From Komagataeibacter rhaeticus (GTDB lineage: Bacteria > Pseudomonadota > Alphaproteobacteria > Acetobacterales > Acetobacteraceae), in assembly GCF_003207855.1 (NCBI RefSeq), contig NZ_NKTZ01000001.1, positions 124,001 to 188,000 on the forward strand: a stretch of 64,000 nt of DNA, read 5' to 3'. Made by a program: the position numbers and the translations under genes. Positions 10,301-19,557 of this stretch are shown here, one piece after another. The number at the start of each line of letters is the position of its first letter. The first letter of the stretch is position 1. The notes under the pieces were generated by a model that was not told the DNA's origin, made no database searches, and worked only from the letters and a program-made list of their open reading frames with translations.

Positions 10301-12729
10301 GCCCGCTCGATGGCCCCGTTATGGGCAAGTGCGATTGCAACCGCCCCCAGATCGTCTGAATCCGCCCGTATTTTCCGCACGCTGCCCGGCAGGATCGCCT
10401 GGACATGGGAAAGCTGTGAAGGCGTGCTGCGGATGGGTTCGTTTTGCGCCGCCATTATGGCTTCGACCCATGCCCTGATCGGTCGGGAGGGCGGCAGCAT
10501 GGTCGGTTCTACCCGTTGGGCACCGTTTGTGCCCAGGGGGCCGATAGTATCGGCAATTTCGCGTGAAAGGTCTGTGCGCGTGTCGCCTGCTTCCACAACG
10601 GGGCGCTTCAGTCCGCGTGCATCGCTCAGGCAGCGTTCCGCCAGCTCTTCGGGCAGATCCGAACCGAGCAGGATAAGATCCGCGGCAGACAGCAGGCCGC
10701 GATAATGCGGGGTCAGCGGACCTGTAAAGGTGTGAATGCCGCCCTGCAGGAGCGTGGGCTTTTCCGACGCCGGTGCGACCGCCCTTTCGCCCGTTACATG
10801 GATAACCATGCGTGCATCGGGCAATGTGCGGCCAAGGCCACGGAAGGCTGCCAGGAAACTGCCAACCGTAATACTGCGGGACATCACGACGGCAACAAGT
10901 GGTGCATCATCGGCAACCTGCGCAAAGCTGCGGTAATGCGCTGCCGCATGTTTGTCACCGGACAGGGGGAGCAAAGGCAGGGCCGCGCTGCCTTCCGGCA
11001 GGGTCCGCAGGGCGTACAGGGAAAGACTGCTGCCCGCCAGTTCCTTCCACTGCGCCAGGGTGCCCGGATCCTGTCTGGCCGTGACAAGCCCGGCCAGGCC
11101 CTGGGAGGCGACGATGTCACGCTGCATCGTGGGTGTCAGGATGGCAGTGCCAGCCTCCCCGTCATCGATGGATTCCAGCGGGCGCATCTGCATGAAAAGA
11201 CCGGGATGGGCGGCCATGGGGGCGGACAGCACCGGGGCGTCATGGCAATCCCCCGCGTAAAGGATCTGGTCGAACTGCGAGGCATCCCAGTCCAGTGCCT
11301 CCAGTGTCCGGCATTCGACCTGTGCGGCCGTCCACTGGTCCAGATGGTCGTCGGGTGTCATGGAATACAACGTGACGTCGCATCCGGCACTCAGGGCCGA
11401 AACCAGACCGGACAGGCGGCCCGCCACATGGCTGTCCGTATCCATCCGCGCACAGACAAGGGCAACGCGGGGACGCTGTGGCAGGATGGGCTGCTGCGCA
11501 GGCTGGCGCGCGCGGGACTGCGCATGCAGTTTTTCAAAGGCAGAAAGGATGATCCGGGCGGGGCGTGTCCATGTGAAGGCCTTGGCCCGCTCGATGCCAT
11601 ACGCACGCAGGTCCTGCTGAACCGCTGGATTGCCGAGGACCCGCTCCATTGCCTGCCCGAAGACAAGGGGGGAGGAGGGATCAACCAGCATGTCCGCACG
11701 CCCCACGACTTCCGGCAGGGATGTCGTATTGGCGGAAATGACCGGCGCGCCACAGGCCATGGCCTCAAGCGGGGGCAGGCCGAATCCCTCGCTCCATGCG
11801 GGGAAGGCAAACAGGGAACAGGCGGCATAGAGTGCAACAAGATCTTCGTCAGAGACAAAACCCGTCAGCACCAGGGTATCGGCTGGCAGTCCCTCTGCCC
11901 GTACCAGCTTGTCAAGATAGGGACGAGCATCCGCGTTCATCTTGCCCACGATGACAAGTTGATGGCTGCTTCTGACCTGTCGGGACATGCTGCCGAAGGC
12001 CGCGATAAGCCCTTCAAGGTTCTTGCGATATTCAAGCGGGCTTGTGTTGAGGACAAACGGCCTTGATATCCCCAGGCGACCCAGCAGGGCCGTATGGTCC
12101 GTACTGCCCGGCTTGGGGAGGGTAAACCGATGGTCGATGCCATTGAGGGCGGTTATGACCTTTTCCGGTTCCACGCCTATGCGGTTCCTGACCTCGCCCG
12201 CCACGAAATCGGAAATCGCGATCAGCAGATCGGCCTGTTTTACGGTGCTGATACGGCGCGCATAGGCATCCTGGTCATTCTGGGCCGGAATATAGCGTTT
12301 GGGATCTTCCAGCGGGATCAGGTCATGGATGGTGACTGCGACCGGATAGGGCGCGGGATCAATCGAGACGACCACATTGTCCCACAGCCCCTCAAGGGGG
12401 CTGGGGATGAATACCATGTCGGGCTCAAGCCGTGAGATGAAGGCCGTGCGCAGGATCTCGGCGGCGCGGGTGCGCCAGGCATTGTCCGGGCTGGCGGCTT
12501 CCACGCTGTCCGTCAGGCTGCAGACGTAAATGGAAGTCTGGGGCAGGAAACCGGCCAGTTCCTTGCGAACATAGTCGACAGAGCCGGGAAAGCGGTCCGT
12601 CAGGAAAATCAGGAACTCGTGTTCCTTGCCGACGGTAATCATTTCCTTGGTCAGGCTCATGGCATAACGGCCGATGCCACGGTGGCGACTGCCATTCTGG
12701 CATGACTGCAGATCAATGACGATACGCAT
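7378..12729 (-). CDS. Giant multi-module glycosyltransferase (GT4-type, 1783 residues)
   Basis: A very large cytosolic glycosyltransferase with several GT-B modules. Module 1 (residues 1-410) is a GT4 mannosyltransferase-like unit beginning RIVIDLQSC with GIGRYA, and has the donor-site motif [14 protein letters not shown] at 314-327. Residues about 420-780 resemble a GT-B fold without the E-x7-E motif and may be non-catalytic. Residues about 810-1000 are a further unrecognised segment. Module 3 (about 1030-1400) has [14 protein letters not shown] at 1287-1300. Module 4 (about 1405-1780) ends with [20 protein letters not shown] at 1671-1690. Such proteins build repeat units of capsular or O-polysaccharides. 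It starts 8 bases after a TPR gene and lies between the permease gene and the rest of the exporter, so it probably makes the exported polymer. The sugar and linkage are unknown. Confidence 0.85.
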   Translation of the reverse strand: MRIVIDLQSCQNGSRHRGIGRYAMSLTKEMITVGKEHEFLIFLTDRFPGSVDYVRKELAGFLPQTSIYVCSLTDSVEAASPDNAWRTRAAEILRTAFISRLEPDMVFIPSPLEGLWDNVVVSIDPAPYPVAVTIHDLIPLEDPKRYIPAQNDQDAYARRISTVKQADLLIAISDFVAGEVRNRIGVEPEKVITALNGIDHRFTLPKPGSTDHTALLGRLGISRPFVLNTSPLEYRKNLEGLIAAFGSMSRQVRSSHQLVIVGKMNADARPYLDKLVRAEGLPADTLVLTGFVSDEDLVALYAACSLFAFPAWSEGFGLPPLEAMACGAPVISANTTSLPEVVGRADMLVDPSSPLVFGQAMERVLGNPAVQQDLRAYGIERAKAFTWTRPARIILSAFEKLHAQSRARQPAQQPILPQRPRVALVCARMDTDSHVAGRLSGLVSALSAGCDVTLYSMTPDDHLDQWTAAQVECRTLEALDWDASQFDQILYAGDCHDAPVLSAPMAAHPGLFMQMRPLESIDDGEAGTAILTPTMQRDIVASQGLAGLVTARQDPGTLAQWKELAGSSLSLYALRTLPEGSAALPLLPLSGDKHAAAHYRSFAQVADDAPLVAVVMSRSITVGSFLAAFRGLGRTLPDARMVIHVTGERAVAPASEKPTLLQGGIHTFTGPLTPHYRGLLSAADLILLGSDLPEELAERCLSDARGLKRPVVEAGDTRTDLSREIADTIGPLGTNGAQRVEPTMLPPSRPIRAWVEAIMAAQNEPIRSTPSQLSHVQAILPGSVRKIRADSDDLGAVAIALAHNGAIERAPRLFIDVTAYAAPGAIRRLDSMARQQLATLFRQGGKDVYAVYGAGEHFMLANQFTGRLAGIRNFYLPDEILSTRPGDRIIGLDFLYATLEPQAAWQQAQAFGATALYFAAGRIAAQSGCDKALADLILQWAREATTEQSLSVVIPASAWEKQVSNIQLTELLSRLSGQGRALGIFSLEGRPADCENREQTGTITPVKASATVDQAVEALDQQVITASDSEVSMQYTVMGHLLGSYSLAIINRAVATTLEQAYPKRTHFLPFETDPISHTEGVPADEKQLMIDLCARPQPDPNREVIISQHWPVMPPPSHPRLALSLFAWEETRVPSDIVQTLTNGFDAIISPAQCVTDALSLSGCRLPIDTIGQPVELDPLRALARQRKPVTRPMRRFLHISSCFPRKGVDVLLAAWARAFTKKDDVELVIKTFPNPHNDVQEQLDALRGQYPAMAPVQIINRDVEPEELLTFYRTADVMVLPTRGEGYNLPALEAMVAGLPLIVTGHGGQRDFCGPHQARLIRFTFARSGSHVAGSHSLWVEPDVDDLTAALREYTDPANIALIEQRRQAALVAGNVENDNTAWVRRFSGMVRDLLQPQDLTAPRVGWVSTWNIKCGIAQYSNYLIDHMSDEQQQNITVFSDHRSEKNSNPIAFTLVWDYVQDTAHDVAAATVEHGVEALVIQHQDGLMAWNELARLGQDPRLSDVVTVVILHNARNLRRADKQTIEQTVQGLNQMSRVLVHNIDDMNYLVSLGVQRNLGLFPHGAFAPKQTPWPRILKRNDAPVIGCHGFFFRHKGIDRLIQAVAKLRRQWPGLKLRLVNARFPDGSHDQVIDHCREVAAKAGLKDAIEWHLDFLPVAEIETLLEGCDVIVLPYDESDDSASGAVRTALATMVPLVATRVKIFSELEGAVAWADNNDPDELAKVIAPLLESPEKRRAIQAGMHDWLMAHDWQHIARNLENMLYGLVRQKRLDWNHPRNRFD

Positions 12730-12737
12730 GGAGTCCG

Positions 12738-13715
12738 TTATTCCTTGTATGCCAGGGAGCCTGCGAGGAACCTGAAAATGGTGCCCTGTCCGTGGTCCAG
12801 TCCCGGTTTCTCGACAAGCCTGCGCCGCCCGCCGCCTTCGGAAGCAAGGGAGGAGGCGTCAGGCGCTGATGCATCCATCCGCAGGTAGGCCCCCGACAGG
12901 TCGGCTATCTGGTCATCAGTCAGGTCACCGCTGATTGCGCGTATTTCTCTTTCTGCAGCGGGCAGGCCCGGCCTGAGCCGCCATGCCGCCAGATAGGCCC
13001 CCAGCGCGGAATCTATACGCCCCTGCTGCTTAAGTGCGGCACCCAGATGGATATAGAGTTCCGGATCGCGGGGTGTCAGGAGCAGGGCGCGCCGGTAGCA
13101 GTCAACCGCTTCATCCGCCTTGTCCTGCTCCCGTAGTGCATGGCCAAGCTGGATCAGGAACCGGACCTGGCCGGGCGCGTATTTCAGGACTTTCCTATAG
13201 CTGTTTTCCGCCTCGGGCCAGGCCTTCCTGCGGGCTGCCGCCCGGGCCTGCCTTAATGACAACGCCATGCGCAGGCGTGCCAGCAGGCCGGGGGCGTGTC
13301 CCTGCACTTCCGTGCTGGTCAGGCCGCCGCGCAGGTGGCAGGCATCGCGGGCAGTATCATCCTTGACGCCGACACTGCGCAGTTCGTCGCGCATGTCACT
13401 CAGGCTGCCGTCCATGGCCAGCGCCCGGGCAAAATAGGCGGCGGCTTCCTTCCTGTATCCCCGCAGCTTCAGGAACAGCCCTGCCTGCCTCTGGGCATCA
13501 ATGTAATGCGGATTGGTATCCGCGGCATGCAGGTAGGTTGTCAGGGCCGCATCGAAGTCCTCATTTTCCTTGAGGACGTGTCCGAGCTGGATCTGGTCCT
13601 TTACCGATGGATTACGTTGTTTACACAGTTCCCGATAGTACCGGGCGGCTTCACCCCACTGGCCACTGCGGGCTGCCTTACGCGCCTTGGAACGCAATTT
13701 CTGATTTCTGAGCAT
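12738..13715 (-). CDS. Tetratricopeptide-repeat protein
   Basis: A 325-residue protein made largely of TPR units: near 15-110 (WGEAARYYRELCKQ, FDAALTTYLHAADTNPHYID, KEAAAYFARALAMDGS) and again at about 165-260 (WPEAENSYRKVLKYAPGQ, ADEAVDCYRRALLLTPRDPE, IDSALGAYLAAWRLRPG). The N-terminus is basic (MLRNQKLRSKARKAARSG) and there is no signal peptide. The last 60 residues are low in recognisable structure. TPR scaffolds hold protein complexes together. With only 8 bases to the giant glycosyltransferase gene, translation coupling and a partnership with that enzyme are likely, perhaps as a scaffold or chain-length factor; this is inference. Confidence 0.75.
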   Translation of the reverse strand: MLRNQKLRSKARKAARSGQWGEAARYYRELCKQRNPSVKDQIQLGHVLKENEDFDAALTTYLHAADTNPHYIDAQRQAGLFLKLRGYRKEAAAYFARALAMDGSLSDMRDELRSVGVKDDTARDACHLRGGLTSTEVQGHAPGLLARLRMALSLRQARAAARRKAWPEAENSYRKVLKYAPGQVRFLIQLGHALREQDKADEAVDCYRRALLLTPRDPELYIHLGAALKQQGRIDSALGAYLAAWRLRPGLPAAEREIRAISGDLTDDQIADLSGAYLRMDASAPDASSLASEGGGRRRLVEKPGLDHGQGTIFRFLAGSLAYKE

Positions 13716-13798
13716 ATCAATTCAGGATGAATGTGAACCAAAGTAGGGGCGGGGACAGTCCCAAAGATATCGCATTGTGCTTTCAGAAGAAAGGGGTG

Positions 13799-13804
13799 AT
13801 TATA
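13799..13804 (-). promoter_or_regulatory. Possible -10 element upstream of the TPR-glycosyltransferase unit
   Basis: On the minus strand a perfect TATAAT lies about 85 bases before the TPR gene start. There is no good TTGACA partner at the right spacing, so this is only a candidate. Confidence 0.25.
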
Positions 13805-13970
13805 ACGCACTGATTTATTTGTGTTATTTTTGAGCATTCCTCCGGTTTCATCGCTGGTGACCATCTGTCCGGCAACATCCGCCGTGGGAGGGATTGTGCG
13901 TCATCGTCCTGCCAGCGATGGCGCAATCATGAATTGCAACATGACATGGCAGAACGGCAGCAGGGAATAC

Positions 13971-14783
13971 TTACTGAACAAGAATGTATTTACGGACACG
14001 CAGGCACAGATAGAAGCCAGCAACCATCAGGAACAGATTTATGCCAAAACAATACGCGATGTTGTAATGAGAGTGCGCATTCAGGCCAAACTGGCCTTCG
14101 CGTATCATTTCAATATTATCCACACTGGGGGATAGCATCATGTACCAGCGGTATTTGGGCGGAAGCCAGCTGACCATGGTGAATGCGCCCGTGAAGGGCA
14201 GCGACAGATAGCTGAAAACCCCCATTACCTTTTCAATAAGTTCCGACATTTCGCTAAGGGACGCGAAGATCATGGCGGTTGCCGTGCAGAATATGGCATG
14301 AAATGCCAGGCCAAGATAAAGCATGCCGTAATATTGGGGCGGCTTCATGAAACCCAGGAAAATTGCGCCGCAGGCGACAAGCAGGCCGGCCATCAGGGTG
14401 CCGATTATTTCCAGCCCCGAACGTGCCAGGATGATCGTGACGGGTGTCACCTGACGGTGGAAAAGCAGACTGCCGTTCGATTCAAACGCCTTGATCGACT
14501 GGCCAAGACAATGGCGCCACATCGTAAGGGGAACGTACCCCGTAATCACGATGGCCGTCATCGGGAGGCCATGTTCATGCGAGGGGCGGATGGCCGTCCA
14601 CAGGATCGCAACACCTGCGCAGAACAGGATGGGTTCCCCGAGCACCCAGAGGAAGCCGATGTTTTCGCGTCCGTACCGTGTATGGATCTCGCGCATGATC
14701 AGGGCATAGATGACGCGTAGCTGGCGACCGAAAGCAGCCTTCAGATTCTGGTAACTGCTCTGCCTGGCTTCGGATGTTCTCAT
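13971..14783 (-). CDS. kpsM: Capsular polysaccharide ABC exporter, permease subunit (KpsM-like)
   Basis: A 270-residue ABC-2 type permease. The N-terminal REIHTRYGRENIGFLWVLGEP is the hallmark of polysaccharide and O-antigen export permeases (the RY..s.lG..W....P pattern). About six membrane helices follow, including ILFCAGVAILWTAI, LVACGAIFLGFM and a final INLFLMVAGFYLCL, and the protein ends RKYILVQ. It should pair with the KpsT-type ATPase at 3449-4096, about 10 kb away on the same strand; in most capsule loci the two genes are adjacent. It is the first gene of the minus-strand polysaccharide run, upstream of the TPR gene with about 255 bases between, so it may have its own transcript. Confidence 0.87.
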   Translation of the reverse strand: MRTSEARQSSYQNLKAAFGRQLRVIYALIMREIHTRYGRENIGFLWVLGEPILFCAGVAILWTAIRPSHEHGLPMTAIVITGYVPLTMWRHCLGQSIKAFESNGSLLFHRQVTPVTIILARSGLEIIGTLMAGLLVACGAIFLGFMKPPQYYGMLYLGLAFHAIFCTATAMIFASLSEMSELIEKVMGVFSYLSLPFTGAFTMVSWLPPKYRWYMMLSPSVDNIEMIREGQFGLNAHSHYNIAYCFGINLFLMVAGFYLCLRVRKYILVQ

Positions 14784-14983
14784 CGAATGGTGTACTTTCG
14801 TCTGTTGACCATCAGAGTGGCTCCTGTCCCCTGGTAAGCATCATCAAGTGGATTTCCAGCCCCCGGTTCACGGCGCGGACGGAACTAGGGTAGCCAGGAT
14901 GATGCCAGTCATCCAAATGCCGACAGGCCGGTCCGCCGATTGGGCGCTGTTATGGCCATATCTTTACAAATCTGTCGAGAGGC

Positions 14984-15012
14984 TTGACAGCGCATGGTTA
15001 AAGGTATATAAC
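14984..15012 (+). promoter_or_regulatory. Strong sigma-70 promoter of rho
   Basis: A perfect TTGACA (14984-14989), a 17-base spacer and TATAAC (15007-15012), five of six bases of the -10 consensus. The transcript would start near 15019, leaving a leader of about 175 bases before the rho ATG. It is the best promoter match I noticed in the window. Confidence 0.7.
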
Positions 15013-15020
15013 TTTTCCAT

Positions 15021-15052
15021 ATTCCAGCAGACTTAAAGTTTTTGGCTGGAAT
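15021..15052 (+). promoter_or_regulatory. Hairpin in the rho leader
   Basis: ATTCCAGC (15021-15028) pairs with GCTGGAAT (15045-15052), an 8-bp stem at the very 5' end of the predicted rho transcript. Rho controls its own synthesis by early termination in many bacteria, and a long structured leader fits that. Whether this hairpin takes part is not known. Confidence 0.4.
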
Positions 15053-15195
15053 TCCCACCTTATCCGTTAAGCAGCATCAACCATCTTGATTGTGACATGG
15101 GTCAGGGTCCTGCACATCAGTGCACCCTGTTCAATGAGTTGCTGGCTTACCGTCTTCCTTTCGTGAACTGCCCACTTAATTTAGGCATATCCTGC

Positions 15196-16506
15196 ATGCA
15201 ACTCGCCGAACTCAAGGCCAAATCTCCAGCAGACCTTCTGGCTTATGCTGAAAGTCTGAATATTGAAAACGCATCATCTCTTCGCAAGCAGGAGCTGATG
15301 TTCACGATCCTCAAGACCCTGGCCGATAATGACCAGGCCATCTACGGGGACGGTACGCTTGAAATCCTGTCCGATGGTTTCGGTTTCCTCCGCTCGCCAG
15401 AGGCCAATTACCTTCCCGGACCGGATGATATCTACATTTCTCCCAGCCAGGTCCGCCGCTTCGGACTGCGTACCGGTGATACGGTGGAGGGCCAGATCCG
15501 GGCCCCGCGTGATGGCGAGCGGTATTTTGCCCTGCTCAAGGTCAATGCAATCAATTTCGAACCGCCCGAGGCGGTGCGCCAGCGCATCAACTTTGACAAC
15601 CTGACCCCGCTCTATCCTGAGCGCAGGCTGAAGATGGAAGTCGAGAACTCGGCTGTTGGCGGCGCGGATGAGGCCCCCACCAATGGCAAGGGAAAGGGCA
15701 AGGCGCCGAACCGGGATTTCACGTCGCGCGTGATCGACCTGGTTTCTCCCATCGGGATGGGCCAGCGCGCACTGATCGTGGCGCCGCCGCGTACCGGCAA
15801 GACCGTGATGCTGCAGAGCATCGCGTCCTCTATTTCTGCCAATCACCCCGAAGTCTTCCTGATCGTGCTGCTCATTGACGAGCGTCCGGAAGAAGTGACG
15901 GACATGGCCCGCTCCGTGCGGGGGGAAGTGGTGTCCTCCACCTTTGATGAACCCGCGACCCGCCATGTGCAGGTAACGGAAATGGTGCTGGAGAAGGCCA
16001 AGCGTCTGGTCGAGCACAAGCGTGATGTCGTGATCTTGCTGGATTCGATCACCCGTCTGGCCCGTGCCTATAACACCGTCGTGCCCTCATCGGGCAAGGT
16101 GCTGACCGGTGGTGTGGATGCCAACGCGCTGCAGCGCCCCAAGCGCTTCTTCGGTGCAGCCCGTAATATCGAGGAAGGGGGATCGCTGACCATCATCGCC
16201 ACCGCCCTGATCGATACCGGCAGCCGGATGGACGAGGTCATCTTTGAAGAGTTCAAGGGTACGGGTAATTCCGAACTGATCCTTGACCGTAAGCTGGCTG
16301 ACAAGCGGACCTTCCCGGCCATTGACATCACCAAGAGCGGTACCCGTAAGGAAGAACTGCTGGTTGATCGTGCCGATCTGGCGAAGATGTGGGTCCTGCG
16401 CCGTATCCTCGCCCCCATGGGCACGATGGATGCGATGGACTTCCTGCTCGACAAACTCAAATACAGCAAGACCAATCATGATTTCTTCGATGCGATGAAT
16501 ACCTGA
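15196..16506 (+). CDS. rho: Transcription termination factor Rho
   Basis: A 436-residue hexameric RNA helicase that terminates transcription. The N-terminal domain begins [15 protein letters not shown], the RNA-binding cold-shock-like domain has [19 protein letters not shown] with the RNP-like core, and the ATPase domain has Walker [11 protein letters not shown] at about 196-205, [16 protein letters not shown] and the secondary RNA-site region [20 protein letters not shown]. Length and motifs are normal. The frame is open further upstream (to 15097), but the ATG at 15196 matches the standard Rho N-terminus. It is transcribed alone from a strong promoter and is followed by a strong intrinsic terminator. 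An insertion rich in Gly and Lys ([11 protein letters not shown]) sits at about 160-170. Confidence 0.97.
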   Translation: MQLAELKAKSPADLLAYAESLNIENASSLRKQELMFTILKTLADNDQAIYGDGTLEILSDGFGFLRSPEANYLPGPDDIYISPSQVRRFGLRTGDTVEGQIRAPRDGERYFALLKVNAINFEPPEAVRQRINFDNLTPLYPERRLKMEVENSAVGGADEAPTNGKGKGKAPNRDFTSRVIDLVSPIGMGQRALIVAPPRTGKTVMLQSIASSISANHPEVFLIVLLIDERPEEVTDMARSVRGEVVSSTFDEPATRHVQVTEMVLEKAKRLVEHKRDVVILLDSITRLARAYNTVVPSSGKVLTGGVDANALQRPKRFFGAARNIEEGGSLTIIATALIDTGSRMDEVIFEEFKGTGNSELILDRKLADKRTFPAIDITKSGTRKEELLVDRADLAKMWVLRRILAPMGTMDAMDFLLDKLKYSKTNHDFFDAMNT

Positions 16507-16531
16507 TCGCACCGGATTATCGTGACGACAG

Positions 16532-16561
16532 AAACCCCGGCCTTTCAGCCGGGGTTTTTTT
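16532..16561 (+). terminator. Intrinsic terminator of rho
   Basis: A 10-bp stem (16532-16541 with 16548-16557, core ACCCCGGC/GCCGGGGT), a six-base loop, and a run of T through 16561. It lies 25 bases after the rho stop. Confidence 0.85.
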
Positions 16562-16592
16562 ATGTCCTGATGATTCATTTGTAAAAGTATAA

Positions 16593-16669
16593 AAGTTTTT
16601 GGGAGCCACCTTTTTTCAAAAAGGCGGCGTTCTTTTGAAGCTTTTTGAAAAAAGCTTCACCAAAAACTT
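16593..16669. repeat. Three-way-junction repeat element, copy 1
   Basis: An outer stem AAGTTTTTGG (16593-16602) / CCAAAAACTT (16660-16669) encloses two hairpins: 16605-16628 (GCC.CC, T-run, A-run, GGCGGC, with one mismatch) and 16637-16658 (GAAGC, T-run, A-run, GCTTC). A nearly identical copy is at 52757-52833. Both lie between converging genes, here rho and qor. The T-rich and A-rich stems could terminate transcription from both sides. Confidence 0.8.
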
Positions 16670-16682
16670 CTTTATGAAAGGC

Positions 16683-17663
16683 TCAGGGCAGCAGGATGGT
16701 GCTGCCCGTGGTCTTGCGTGATTCCAGGGCGATATGGGCTTGTGCCGCATCCTTCAGGGCAAAGGACTGGCCGATACGGGGTTTGATCACGCCCCTTTCC
16801 ACCAGGCCAAAAAGTTCCCGCGCGGCATGGAGCAGGGCAGGGCGCTGGGCGATATAGGTCATGAGCAGCGGGCGGGTCAGGTACAGGCTGCCATGGGCCG
16901 CCAGTGTACCAACATCCACCCCCGTCACGGCACCGGATGCATTGCCGTAGCTGACCATAAGGCCGCGTGGGGCAAGGCAGGACAGGCTGGTCTCAAACGT
17001 CGCCTTGCCAATGCTGTCGTACACGACCTTGAGCATGCGGCCATCTGTCAGGTTACGCACCTGCTCGGCTACATGGTCCGTGCCGATAATGACATCCGCT
17101 GCGCCATTGGCCCGGGCCAGTTCGGCCTTGGCTTCGGTCGAGACAACGCCGATGACCCGCGCGCCAAGATGTCGTGCCCACTGGCACATGAGCAGGCCCA
17201 CGCCACCGGCGGCGGCATAGACCAGTATGTCCTCACCGGGCTGGACGCAATGGACCTCACGCAGCAGCATGTGCACGCTCAGGCCGCGCAGCATGATGGC
17301 GGCGGCGGTATCGAAACCGATGGCGTCAGGCAGTGGCACGATGCGGTCGGCGGCGATGGTGCGGTACGTGGCATAGCCGCCCGGTGTGGCAGGGTAGGCG
17401 ACCCGCATGCCGGGGTGGATATCCTGCACGTCCGCCCCGACCGCTGTAACCGTGCCTGCGCCCTCCATGCCCGGAATGGCGGGCAGGGCAGGGAATTTGT
17501 ACAGCCCGCTGCGGAAATAGGTGTCGATGAAATTGACCCCGATGGCTTCCTGCCGCAGCACGACCTCATTGGCCGCCGGGGTGGGGATGGGGAGGGATTC
17601 AACGTGGAGAACTTCGGGTCCTCCATATTCATGGACGCGGATGACGGTGTTCATGGCATTCAT
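16683..17663 (-). CDS. qor: NADPH:quinone oxidoreductase (zinc-free MDR family)
   Basis: A 326-residue medium-chain reductase. It shows the N-terminal GroES-like fold with VIRVHEYGGPEVL, the QOR signature LRQEAIGVNFIDTYFRSGLY, and the nucleotide-binding motif VYAAAGGVGLLMCQWA near residues 153-168. The zinc-binding residues of alcohol dehydrogenases are absent, as in quinone reductases. It would reduce quinones or other electrophiles with NADPH in the cytosol. It converges on rho across the repeat element. The gene starts just after an MGMT-like gene on the same strand (17 bases apart), so the two may be co-transcribed. The start MNAMNTVIRV contains two Met; either is possible. Confidence 0.9.
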   Translation of the reverse strand: MNAMNTVIRVHEYGGPEVLHVESLPIPTPAANEVVLRQEAIGVNFIDTYFRSGLYKFPALPAIPGMEGAGTVTAVGADVQDIHPGMRVAYPATPGGYATYRTIAADRIVPLPDAIGFDTAAAIMLRGLSVHMLLREVHCVQPGEDILVYAAAGGVGLLMCQWARHLGARVIGVVSTEAKAELARANGAADVIIGTDHVAEQVRNLTDGRMLKVVYDSIGKATFETSLSCLAPRGLMVSYGNASGAVTGVDVGTLAAHGSLYLTRPLLMTYIAQRPALLHAARELFGLVERGVIKPRIGQSFALKDAAQAHIALESRKTTGSTILLP

Positions 17664-17680
17664 TGGTTCCGCTCAGGGGT

Positions 17681-18151
17681 TCAGGATCTGGGGGTAACGC
17701 ACAGGGTTTCCAGGTTACGCAGGAACTGGCGGTCCTGCGCGCCTTCCTCGCCGGGATAGGTCTCGGGGTCATAATCCGGGCAGTCATCCAGATCGATGCG
17801 GTGGCAGGGGATCAGGATGGGAATGGGGTTTTCCCCACACGCGCTGACAATGGTTTCGGGCGTGACATCGGCCAGACGGGCGGCATCTTTCCAGTACACA
17901 TGCTGGCCTGCGGGTATGGTCAGCATGAAGCGCCAGGCCTTGACCTGTTCCGGTGTGCCGTAAGGGTCCAGTGGCAGGGTGCACGGGGCGGGATCACCGT
18001 CAAAATAGGCCTCCAGCCATGCGCGGGCCTGAAGCAGGACGGGTGTTTCTTCCTGATCGCGGCCCCAGCCCCAGTCCAGCGCGACAATCTTTTCGTCTTC
18101 AACGGATACGGTCAGCGGCGCCAGTGGCGAATGCATGGAAAGTTGTGGCAT
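17681..18151 (-). CDS. Methylated-DNA-protein cysteine methyltransferase-like protein (atypical)
   Basis: A 156-residue protein of the O6-alkylguanine-DNA alkyltransferase family. The active-site motif is clear: [12 protein letters not shown], with the acceptor Cys in PCHR. The N-terminal part ([22 protein letters not shown], then [13 protein letters not shown]) fits the family's N-domain. It is unusual in two ways: the stretch before the motif reads [14 protein letters not shown] rather than the usual R-AVG-A---NP, so the DNA-flipping Arg finger is not visible, and the C-terminal GGYSGG-type segment is replaced by an acidic stretch ([17 protein letters not shown]). It may repair alkylated guanine less efficiently or act on another substrate. 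It is divergent from mnmE. Confidence 0.7.
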   Translation of the reverse strand: MPQLSMHSPLAPLTVSVEDEKIVALDWGWGRDQEETPVLLQARAWLEAYFDGDPAPCTLPLDPYGTPEQVKAWRFMLTIPAGQHVYWKDAARLADVTPETIVSACGENPIPILIPCHRIDLDDCPDYDPETYPGEEGAQDRQFLRNLETLCVTPRS

Positions 18152-18236
18152 GAGTCACCTTGATCAGGACAAAGAGGTGAACGATAACGCCGTTCCCGCC
18201 ACTGGCAAAATGACGATGGCCATTATGGAGATTTTC

Positions 18237-19544
18237 ATGCAGGAACGTGATGGTCATCCCCCCGTTATCTTTGCCCTTGCCAGTGGCCTGTCCCGCGCCG
18301 CCATTGCGGTGATGCGGCTGAGTGGCCGGGGTACGGGCCGGATTGTCGAAAGCCTGTGTGGCCGCCTGCCTGCGCCGCGCCGGGCTTCGTTACGGGGACT
18401 ATGGCGACGGGATGGGGGCACACCCGTGCTGCTGGACCGGGCACTGGTGCTCTGGTTCCCCGGCCCGGACAGCTATACGGGGGAGGATAGCGCGGAACTG
18501 CACCTGCATGCGGGGCCGGCTGTGATCAATGCCGTGGCCGATGCGCTGGTTGCCCTGGGGGCACGGCCTGCCGAACCGGGTGAATTCAGTCGCCGGGCCT
18601 TCATGCACGGGCGCATGGACCTCATGCAGGCGGAAGGCATTGCCGACCTGATCGAAGCCGAGACGGAAGCCCAGCGCCAGCAGGCGCTCTCACAGGTTGA
18701 TGGTGCCCAGAGCCGCCTGTATCAGCACTGGGCCGACCGGCTGCGAACCCTGCTGGCCCATCAGGAAGCGCTGATCGACTTCCCTGATGAGGAACTGCCG
18801 CCAGAAGTGGAGCAGGAACTCTGTAACGGCCTGCGGGAGCTGCATGACACGATGCAGGCTTATCTGGCCGAAGGGGCCGGGGCGGAGCGGCTGCGGCGCG
18901 GGCTGGTATTCGCCATTGTGGGGGAGCCGAATGTTGGCAAGTCCAGCCTGCTGAATGCGCTGGCAGGGCGGGATGCCGCCATTGTCTCATCCCGGGCGGG
19001 TACGACACGCGATGCGATCGAAGTGCGCTTGGTGCTGGGGGATGTGCCGGTAACCCTTGTCGATACTGCCGGATTGCGCGAAACAGAGGATGAGATCGAA
19101 GCCGAGGGCGTGCGTCGTTCATTGTTTCACGTGAAACAGGCTGACTGCGTGGTGCAGGTTTTTGCTGGTAGTCATCTGCCGCCCCGGCTGGAAGGGGCGG
19201 ATGTACTGGTGTGCAACAAGACGGACCTGCACCCGGCACCTGATGGTGCGATTGGCATTAGTGTGCTCACCAATGGGGGCATGGATGTGCTAAGAACAGT
19301 ACTGGCCGGTAAGGCGCGCGCGCTTACGGCAGGCCGGGTTGCTGCACCCTTTACCCGTGCGCGCCATCGTGCCGCGATAGAGGAGACGGTGCGCCATATC
19401 GGGCAGGCCCTGGCCATGCCGTGGCCCGAAATGCGCGGGGAAGAAATGCGGCTGGCCATGCGCGCGCTGGGGCGCCTGACCGGGGCGGTGGATGTGGAAG
19501 CCCTGCTGGATACGGTGTTCGGCCAGTTCTGTATTGGCAAGTAG
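18237..19544 (+). CDS. mnmE: tRNA modification GTPase MnmE (TrmE)
   Basis: With MnmG, MnmE installs the aminomethyl-type group at C5 of the wobble uridine in certain tRNAs. The 435-residue protein begins near [20 protein letters not shown], has a G domain with P-loop GEPNVGKSS at about 229-237 and DTAGL, and ends in the invariant FCIGK whose Cys is catalytic. The frame extends upstream to 18135, but a GGAG at 18227-18230 sits six bases before the ATG at 18237, so I chose that start. The stop overlaps the strong ribosome site of mnmG. A perfect parS site is embedded in the coding sequence at 19123-19138, encoding FHVKQ. Confidence 0.95.
   Translation: MQERDGHPPVIFALASGLSRAAIAVMRLSGRGTGRIVESLCGRLPAPRRASLRGLWRRDGGTPVLLDRALVLWFPGPDSYTGEDSAELHLHAGPAVINAVADALVALGARPAEPGEFSRRAFMHGRMDLMQAEGIADLIEAETEAQRQQALSQVDGAQSRLYQHWADRLRTLLAHQEALIDFPDEELPPEVEQELCNGLRELHDTMQAYLAEGAGAERLRRGLVFAIVGEPNVGKSSLLNALAGRDAAIVSSRAGTTRDAIEVRLVLGDVPVTLVDTAGLRETEDEIEAEGVRRSLFHVKQADCVVQVFAGSHLPPRLEGADVLVCNKTDLHPAPDGAIGISVLTNGGMDVLRTVLAGKARALTAGRVAAPFTRARHRAAIEETVRHIGQALAMPWPEMRGEEMRLAMRALGRLTGAVDVEALLDTVFGQFCIGK
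19123..19138. promoter_or_regulatory. parS: parS site 1 (ParB binding), inside mnmE
   Basis: A perfect 16-bp palindrome TGTTTCACGTGAAACA, identical to the widely conserved bacterial chromosomal parS. ParB (encoded 3.7 kb downstream) should load here and spread to organise origin segregation. Confidence 0.95.
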
Positions 19545-19557
19545 GAGGGATGGCGGG

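Noticed and set aside
10705-12066. A 453-residue plus-strand frame across the giant glycosyltransferase
   Set aside because: It lies antisense inside a strongly supported gene, lacks recognisable motifs and has the His/Gly/Arg bias of a GC-rich shadow.
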